Positions 43,238-48,670 of a DNA stretch of 48,670 bases are shown piece by piece. The first letter of the stretch is position 1. Every line of letters begins with the position of its first letter. This DNA is from a virus. The DNA lies in the IMG/VR virus record IMGVR_UViG_3300044981_000082, positions 1-48,670 of that record. The stretch is one strand, 5' to 3'. Under the pieces are notes generated by a model that worked only from the letters and a program-made list of their open reading frames with translations, ran no database searches and was not told the origin of the DNA. Made by a program: the position numbers and the translations under genes.

Positions 43238-46012
43238 ATGGATACTCCACAGGAACAACAAGCGCCTATAGAAATCATTGAACCTGCGGGCCTTTCGCTC
43301 AAGGTTGATGTAGATTCACGTGATCCAATGAGCTTTCAGCTGTTGGATAACATGGATCACTACATTAATGGTTCAATACGGAAAGTTCTGCCACCTACTG
43401 TATATGGCGGCCCGTATGGCAATCCTGCCACAACGATACTTAACTTCATAGAGTACCGAGTAAATGACAGCGCTCCTTTACGTATTATTGGTGTGGGTGC
43501 AGATGCTAACCTGTACGACGTTACTACAGGAGCTCTGGTCGGCAGTCTCACTAAGTTTGTCGGATTAGGACCGTTAACTGTACCGCCGTTTTTGGCTGTT
43601 CTGCCAGGTACGTTCATACCATACAACTTTCGGGCCTGGGCAAAGAATACAGTTTACGCAATTGGCGATGCGATTATTAAATATTCTCCAACTGATGGTA
43701 ATCTGTATATTTTCTCTGTTACGGCAATTACGACTGGTATAACTGGAGCTACCGAACAACAGTATCCAGCAACTGGTGTAGTTGTAGATGGAGGTGTTAC
43801 CTGGACTAATCAGGGCCTGCAAGTCGCCAACACGTTCCAGTGTAATTATCTCACAATTACTGTACCTGGTTTTTCGCCCATGAAATGGGATGCGAACTCA
43901 GGCATGGTTACACAGGTAGGCGTTAGCGCACCAGAAGTTCCTGCGAATGTAGTAGCAGTAGAAATTACACCTAATCTTGATGGATATGCACCAACGGTGG
44001 GCGCGTTTTATGCTTACACATTTTTCAATCCACAAACTTTACATGAGAGTTCACCTTCGCCTATTGCAATACAGACACAGTTTTTTGCAATCGACCAAGG
44101 AGAGACTGTTAGTACGCCAGGGAGTTTCTTACCAACCTTACCTGTTGTAGCAGGTTCTAAGAGCGACCAACAGCGCTCGTATCAAATTGTTGGTGTGGAA
44201 GTGCCAGCGGGAGCGCTTGTACCTGCTATTGGACAGAATTATACTCATTTACGTTTTTACAGAACAAAAGATGGCGGGGCTACATTTTTTCTGCTTATTG
44301 CATTATTTGATGCTTCCGGTAATCAAATAAGTAATTCCGATGGTAGTGTACCAATAGCTATGATGCCTTCGGGGACTACAGATTATGTACCGCTGCCTAC
44401 ACCTCAGAGCGTACAGCCGGTGCTTACTGTGTACGAAGGTTATGGAAATCCTAACTTAGTCGCAGCACCAACTACGCTTGACCCTAATTTTTGGAACGAT
44501 AAATCAGGCGGGAAGATTTTCGTTGTCGAGGGAGATGGTAACGACGGAGCAAATGCATTTGAATATGTAGGTACAGGCGCGGCCAGCGGGGAGCTAGATC
44601 AGGGAGCGGGGCCGATTGCAGGTACTCAAGTTGTAAACTATACGATACAGGCTTTTATTGATGCCACGCAACAAGCATCTGGTAAAATATCCGTTCGTGT
44701 AGTTCATTGGGATCAGACAGTTGTGCTTGAAGCTGCACAAGTCAATGGAACAGCAGGTACAGTTTCCGCAACAGGTATGCTCGGTGGCGTGCGTAATGTT
44801 TATTTCCAAGTTCACGAGAACGGTATAGTTAATACTGGTCTATCGGTTTTGTGGTCGAATTTCTTTTTACAGAAAGGAAACTCGATTACACCTGTAGGCT
44901 ATCCCACATTGGATGCTTCGCTAGTCACCCCGTCGCCAGCCGTAGAAAGTTCCGGCCCGCCACCTGTTGCACAATGGGCAGCTGTATATCAAGGCTCGTT
45001 TTATGTACTTGATGATACAGACAGGACCAAGGTATGGTTTAGCGACAGTATTGATTTTGAATCGTTTGGAACCACGAGTTATCTGCGATTTCCAACAGAT
45101 ACAGCCGATCCTGTAACGTGTTTGTCAAGCACATTTAATGCGCTTATCATTGGCAAGAAGCGTTCAACACAACAGATACTGGGTAATAATTTCTCTAATT
45201 TTCAGCCTACTCCTATTGATCCACAGCATGGAATACTTGGTAAGCGTGCTTTGGTAGCTGTTGGCTCGTCTCTAGTTGCATTGCTAAACGAGGGTCTCGC
45301 AATCCTTGGCCTGGCCTTGAATATCTCGTCAGGCGCACAAGTCGAGACAAGTTTCCGGCCTGAAGGTCTACTGGGCGATCCTGTACAACCTATCACGGAT
45401 AGAATACTTCCCAGCGCACTTGATTCAACTATTTGTTTTACATACCATACTAAACTCGGCATACTCTTGTTCGCGATACAAACTGTAGCTGGCGTAGGTA
45501 ACAACGAACTGCTAATGCTCACTCTTAGTAACAAGCCAAAATTCAGTCGATATCCTACTCCTCCTGCAAACATCCTAACCATACGCGAGTGCGAATTGCC
45601 AACAGGACAGATTGTTGTACTTATGTCTTGCACTGATGGTAATGTGTACACGTTGTTTGGTGGATTTCAGGATGTAAATCCGTTGATTGCATTCGCCACT
45701 ACACAAGAGCTACCCATGCCTAGCCAAATGCCTCGTCAGCTTTGGGGTGAGCGTAAGGTATTCAAAGAGCTTTGGGTAGATGGACAAGATATTGTTACTC
45801 GTCCTGGAGGGAACGCAATCGGAAATTGGATGGTAGCGTACCAGACAGACAACGGTTTATGGAGTATCCCTATACCTTTGAAAAATCGCACGCAAATTGG
45901 CCAGGAAGGTATTAGACTCACAATGGCCTTTATGCACAACGGGCCAACATGCAATGTGCCATTACTTACGTACTGGAATGTTGATTGGGATGTAGCAGGG
46001 AAGACTAGGTAA
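43238..46012 (+). CDS. Tail nozzle protein (T7 gp12-like), 924 aa
   Basis: The ATG follows the previous stop directly. The protein is beta-rich throughout, with the pattern of nozzle or stopper proteins: LLDNMDHYINGSIRKVLPPTVYGGPYG near the start, then PNLDGYAPTVGAFYAYTFFNPQTLHESSPS, and KVWFSDSIDFESFGTTSYLRFPTDTADPVTCLSSTFNALIIGKKRSTQQI, where V-W-F-S-D is the strand signature of beta-propeller nozzles. The C-terminal third has ELWVDGQDIVTRPGGNAIGNWMVAYQTDNGLWSIPI. It is followed by the adaptor gene, as in T7-like phages in reversed order. It would close the short tail and open on adsorption. Confidence 0.72.
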   Translation: MDTPQEQQAPIEIIEPAGLSLKVDVDSRDPMSFQLLDNMDHYINGSIRKVLPPTVYGGPYGNPATTILNFIEYRVNDSAPLRIIGVGADANLYDVTTGALVGSLTKFVGLGPLTVPPFLAVLPGTFIPYNFRAWAKNTVYAIGDAIIKYSPTDGNLYIFSVTAITTGITGATEQQYPATGVVVDGGVTWTNQGLQVANTFQCNYLTITVPGFSPMKWDANSGMVTQVGVSAPEVPANVVAVEITPNLDGYAPTVGAFYAYTFFNPQTLHESSPSPIAIQTQFFAIDQGETVSTPGSFLPTLPVVAGSKSDQQRSYQIVGVEVPAGALVPAIGQNYTHLRFYRTKDGGATFFLLIALFDASGNQISNSDGSVPIAMMPSGTTDYVPLPTPQSVQPVLTVYEGYGNPNLVAAPTTLDPNFWNDKSGGKIFVVEGDGNDGANAFEYVGTGAASGELDQGAGPIAGTQVVNYTIQAFIDATQQASGKISVRVVHWDQTVVLEAAQVNGTAGTVSATGMLGGVRNVYFQVHENGIVNTGLSVLWSNFFLQKGNSITPVGYPTLDASLVTPSPAVESSGPPPVAQWAAVYQGSFYVLDDTDRTKVWFSDSIDFESFGTTSYLRFPTDTADPVTCLSSTFNALIIGKKRSTQQILGNNFSNFQPTPIDPQHGILGKRALVAVGSSLVALLNEGLAILGLALNISSGAQVETSFRPEGLLGDPVQPITDRILPSALDSTICFTYHTKLGILLFAIQTVAGVGNNELLMLTLSNKPKFSRYPTPPANILTIRECELPTGQIVVLMSCTDGNVYTLFGGFQDVNPLIAFATTQELPMPSQMPRQLWGERKVFKELWVDGQDIVTRPGGNAIGNWMVAYQTDNGLWSIPIPLKNRTQIGQEGIRLTMAFMHNGPTCNVPLLTYWNVDWDVAGKTR

Positions 46013-46016
46013 GAAC

Positions 46017-46820
46017 ATGCCAAATTCACTCGGCTTGTATTCGCTGCTTGAGCTTGAAGTTAAAACTCGGGCAGTTATCTGGGGCACAGATCAGCCGGTT
46101 GACCCGAATACAGGCCTGCCAATCGGGAATCCAACTTATGACACGCTGATTTCTAAAGTCGATGTAGATGACCAAATAAATCGTGCGTACACAAGTGCCT
46201 GGTTGCAGGTTCAACAACTTGCACAAGACGCTTATGTAAGGACGATATACATTAGCACGAAGGCGGGCCTCGCGACGTATGCGCTGCCTCCGGATGCTGC
46301 AGTATTTCATACAATCCATTGGCGACATTTCGCAAACTCCAGCGGCAGTATTAACGTGACGGCTGGAGTGCCTCCACAGCCTGCGTTTCCCGCTCGCTAT
46401 GTCCCCATGCCGCGCATTGACGATGACCAGCCTGAACATTTCCATGGAGGAAGTGCCCCACCGTGGCATCGAGATGGACAGCAGCTGGTGCTTGATCGTG
46501 TACCAAACTATGATAATCCCCAGGGTATTCGTATTCGATACGTACCTTGGTTTCAGCAGCTTGTACAACCGACAGATACACTTACTGGACAGCTTGCACG
46601 ACCAATGCAAGAGGTAGTGATATACGGTGCGGCGATTGAGTTGTGCAAAACTAAACGTCGAACTGTTACACAAGACATGCAAGCAAGCTACAAGACTTAC
46701 TTAGATTTACTCATGGTCGCGGCCGGCAATATTGAAAAGCCTGATCGCGCGCAAATGGTTAGTCCTTATCCTGTCAAAGGCAGCTTTAGTGGTCGCGGCA
46801 GGCGGAGAGGTCGCTGGTAA
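46017..46820 (+). CDS. Tail adaptor protein (T7 gp11-like), 267 aa
   Basis: LLELEVKTRAVIWGTD, then DQINRAYTSAWLQVQQLAQDAYVRTIYISTKAGLATYALPPDAAVFHTIHWRHF and a C-terminal helix (MQEVVIYGAAIELCKTKRRTVTQDMQASYKTYLDLLMVAAGNI) follow the layout of podoviral adaptor proteins that join portal and nozzle. The end is basic (GRGRRRGRW). The stop overlaps the next ATG by one base (TAATG). Position next to the nozzle supports the call. Confidence 0.7.
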   Translation: MPNSLGLYSLLELEVKTRAVIWGTDQPVDPNTGLPIGNPTYDTLISKVDVDDQINRAYTSAWLQVQQLAQDAYVRTIYISTKAGLATYALPPDAAVFHTIHWRHFANSSGSINVTAGVPPQPAFPARYVPMPRIDDDQPEHFHGGSAPPWHRDGQQLVLDRVPNYDNPQGIRIRYVPWFQQLVQPTDTLTGQLARPMQEVVIYGAAIELCKTKRRTVTQDMQASYKTYLDLLMVAAGNIEKPDRAQMVSPYPVKGSFSGRGRRRGRW

Positions 46821-47530
46821 TGCCTAATTTGCTTCCACATGCGTTCGGTACATATCCTGGCGAGATGGGTAAGTTCTTCGGACCAGCAGCTTGGCAGTAC
46901 GCGCAGGATATCAGGGGAGCTGCTCAAGGCGGACCATACGCTGCGGCTGCCTCGGATGATGCTGCGGGTGATTACTACGCTCGCCCTAACAACATGCCGA
47001 GCTTCTCGGACATGATTACGGGAGTTGGTGACCTCGGCAGGCTAACTACACTAGGCCGTGGACTTGCTGGAGCGAATGTCTCAGGTACTCAAGCTACAAA
47101 CAAAGGCAGGAATGTCGGAATCCAAGGTACACTGAGTAACAATAACGCTTTTGCTCAGTCCAAGTATAACGATATCGCAAGTCAAATGGGCCTGCAATTT
47201 GCCAAGAACCAGGCCACGGACCAAAACATCGGCATTTTCGGCCAGCTCGCAAAACCCTTCTTTGGTGCAGGTGGAATGCTTACAGGCGGGCCAGGTTCTC
47301 CTGGAGCAATACCACAAATCATCGGTGGTTCAGTTGGCATGCCAAATATAAATATCTTTAGCAAACTACTTGGGCCTGGTGGAATCATGGGCTTGTTTAG
47401 TGGTGGTGGGGCTGGCTTGTCAGCGGGAGACGCAGTTGGCTTAGGCGATGCTGCGGCTGGTACAAGTGGTCTAGGCGATTTCTTTAGTAGTATGCTTGCA
47501 GCAGCTCCTGATCTAGCTTTCGCCGCATAG
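46820..47530 (+). CDS. Gly-rich putative internal virion protein, 236 aa
   Basis: The protein is rich in Gly, Ala and Ser with membrane-prone segments (QIIGGSVGMPNINIFSKLLGPGGIMGLFSGGGAGLSAG). Such sequences occur in ejection proteins that pass through the tail and enter the cell envelope. No signal peptide is present. It is the first of the four consecutive genes of this type (46820, 47539, 47954-144 and 144). Confidence 0.58.
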   Translation: MPNLLPHAFGTYPGEMGKFFGPAAWQYAQDIRGAAQGGPYAAAASDDAAGDYYARPNNMPSFSDMITGVGDLGRLTTLGRGLAGANVSGTQATNKGRNVGIQGTLSNNNAFAQSKYNDIASQMGLQFAKNQATDQNIGIFGQLAKPFFGAGGMLTGGPGSPGAIPQIIGGSVGMPNINIFSKLLGPGGIMGLFSGGGAGLSAGDAVGLGDAAAGTSGLGDFFSSMLAAAPDLAFAA

Positions 47531-47538
47531 GTGTAAAC

Positions 47539-47952
47539 ATGGCTGGTTTTCCAGGTTTTGGTCGCGCTCTAAACACGGATAGAAAGCTCGGTAATAACTT
47601 ACGGAGTAATCTGTACTCGACTTATTTACCTGGAGCGTCCGACGAGAACGCAACCTTTAGTGCTTTGCTTAGTCAGCCGTTTACGAAGCAACCAGGCGGT
47701 GGAGTGGGAGACATAGCTACGCGAAATCAGTTTGCTATGCAGGGCTACAATCCCACAAGATCGGGCTTGGTTACAGAGAACGAGCAACAAAAGAACCTGT
47801 TCGCGGATGCTTTGTCTGCTACTGGCTCATCTCGTGCAAATATTATGGACATGATTCGCCAGTTGCTTACTATGCAGACGCAGCTTGGTACATCGAGTAC
47901 AGCTGGTCTCGGCGGCGCACTTGGTTCTGTAGGACAGGGTTTTGGGTTATAA
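47539..47952 (+). CDS. Putative internal virion protein, 137 aa
   Basis: The product is polar and helical with Gln-rich runs (NEQQKNLFADALSATGSSRANIMDMIRQLLTMQTQLG) and a Gly-rich C-terminus (TAGLGGALGSVGQGFG). It lies between two other putative ejection components. No family recognised. The next gene starts two bases after its stop. Confidence 0.55.
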   Translation: MAGFPGFGRALNTDRKLGNNLRSNLYSTYLPGASDENATFSALLSQPFTKQPGGGVGDIATRNQFAMQGYNPTRSGLVTENEQQKNLFADALSATGSSRANIMDMIRQLLTMQTQLGTSSTAGLGGALGSVGQGFGL

Positions 47953-47953
47953 T

Positions 47954-48670
47954 ATGCCATATTTGCCAAATAATGCAAACATCTTTGGCGACCTCATGCG
48001 CAGGCCCGACGTTGCGGCTAACTGGTTTCAAGGCGCGGTGGCCCCTAACGCCAGTAACGCAGGTATCGGTGGCTTTGGTGGCTTCTCGCCAGATCAAGAG
48101 ACTATGCTCATGGGTACAGAAGCTACAGAGCAGCCTGTGGAAAGCGTCCCGAGGACGGGCCTGTTTCCAGAGCTACTCGCGAAAGCTGGCCTAATATCGC
48201 CTGATATACACGCTGATGTACGAACACAGTTTGCAGAACAAGCAATTCTGCGTGCAGCAAAGGAACGCGAGGCTGAGCGACGCGGGGCCGCGCTTGATCA
48301 TTACATGGGTGTGGTGAAGGAAGTCGGCGGGGATCGCGCAGCTATGATTGGCCCGTCGATCTTTCAGGGTTTGGTATCGCCTGAGGTATTTGAAGACTTC
48401 AAAGGCGTGCCGAGCTACGCTGACATGCTGGACAAGAAGCTTAATCAACAGTTTCAACAAGAGCAACAAAAAGAAGACGCACGTGCTGCGCTCGCTCAGA
48501 CACAACAAGAAGCCATGATGCAACGCACGCAAGCTGTAATCGAAGGGCATCAGGGAGCAGATCACGAAGCTCAAAACGTGAATGCGATTACGCATGCGTT
48601 CACAGGTGGCCTGGTTAACGATAGTGATGGTTTCGCGCGTGCGATGCAAGCTTACTCTGTAACTGGTAAC
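47954..48670 (+). CDS. Putative ejection protein, open at the window edge
   Basis: The ATG at 47954 begins a frame that is open for 239 codons to the last base. The product has an N-terminal Gly/Ala part, then a helical, Gln/Glu/Ala-rich part (ADVRTQFAEQAILRAAKEREAERRGAALDHYMG; LNQQFQQEQQKEDARAALAQTQQEAMMQRTQAV). Its reading frame continues exactly into the open frame at 1-144, so the full protein may have 286 residues. It would be part of the ejection set before the 1315-residue protein. Confidence 0.65.
   Translation, partial: MPYLPNNANIFGDLMRRPDVAANWFQGAVAPNASNAGIGGFGGFSPDQETMLMGTEATEQPVESVPRTGLFPELLAKAGLISPDIHADVRTQFAEQAILRAAKEREAERRGAALDHYMGVVKEVGGDRAAMIGPSIFQGLVSPEVFEDFKGVPSYADMLDKKLNQQFQQEQQKEDARAALAQTQQEAMMQRTQAVIEGHQGADHEAQNVNAITHAFTGGLVNDSDGFARAMQAYSVTGN

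Noticed and set aside
46026-46682. Leftward 218-codon ORF inside the tail adaptor gene
   Set aside because: Antisense shadow with no ribosome binding site or context.
1-48670. CRISPR array, tRNA genes, integrase or insertion sequence
   Set aside because: No regularly spaced repeats, no cloverleaf with a T-loop sequence in the intergenic parts, and no recombinase or transposase motif was recognised.

Overview
The window reads as an essentially complete genome of a tailed phage with a short, podovirus-type tail. It has a large terminase, portal, scaffold, major capsid protein, T7 gp11/gp12-like tail adaptor and nozzle proteins, and large ejection-type proteins. There is no tape measure, sheath or tail-tube series. 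No integrase, excisionase or CRISPR array was seen and I recognised no tRNA, so a lytic lifestyle is the simplest reading. A lipobox protein, several Sec-type signal peptides and a soluble lytic transglycosylase-like enzyme point to a Gram-negative-type host; the host cannot be named. The gene open at the right edge (47954 onward, 239 whole codons) continues in frame into the gene open at the left edge (1-144), which fits a circularly permuted genome of about 48.7 kb cut inside one gene.

Layout. (1) 1-6484, rightward: the end of the virion module. It holds the tail of the split gene, a 1315-residue putative ejection protein with a possible ADP-ribosyltransferase-like region, a small hypothetical, an HELVE-motif protein, a PurD-like ATP-grasp enzyme and a tiny zinc-finger-like ORF. 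(2) 22695-6426, leftward: a dense operon of about 34 genes with ATGA/TAATG couplings. It encodes recombination and replication functions: VWA protein, Zn/DUF2786-like protein, RuvB, RecB/Cas4-like Fe-S nuclease, Sak4-like ATPase, DUF669-like ssDNA-binding candidate, ParB-methyltransferase fusion, UDG-family A polymerase fusion and DUF3987-like ATPase. Many small zinc-ribbon proteins and a GroES-like protein lie among them. Several genes are under 60 codons and are supported mainly by exact stop/start coupling. (3) 22696-25589: the control region. It contains a ribbon-helix-helix regulator gene, candidate leftward and rightward promoters, GCATGC palindromes, nested inverted repeats, a long inverted repeat around an AT-rich core, two small rightward genes and two Rho-independent terminators. 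(4) 25590-48670, rightward: the late operon, with small terminase, an exported protein, large terminase, portal, scaffold, capsid, exported Thr/Pro-rich proteins, a lysis-like cassette, a dual-specificity-phosphatase-like enzyme, a tail-fibre-like protein, tail nozzle and adaptor, and ejection proteins.

How it works together (inference). The leftward operon would replicate and recombine the genome. Its switch to late expression may be set by the RHH protein acting on GCATGC sites that sit directly upstream of the -35 boxes of both the leftward RHH promoter and the late promoter; the late promoter is also followed by a terminator with a possible antiterminator. The most unusual features are a set of five Sec-type exported proteins (four in the late module, one tiny one in the early operon), most with Thr/Pro tracts; a RuvB-VWA-Zn cassette without RuvA or RuvC; the UDG-polymerase fusion; the phosphatase gene whose start region lies in a perfect hairpin; and the shared promoter motif.
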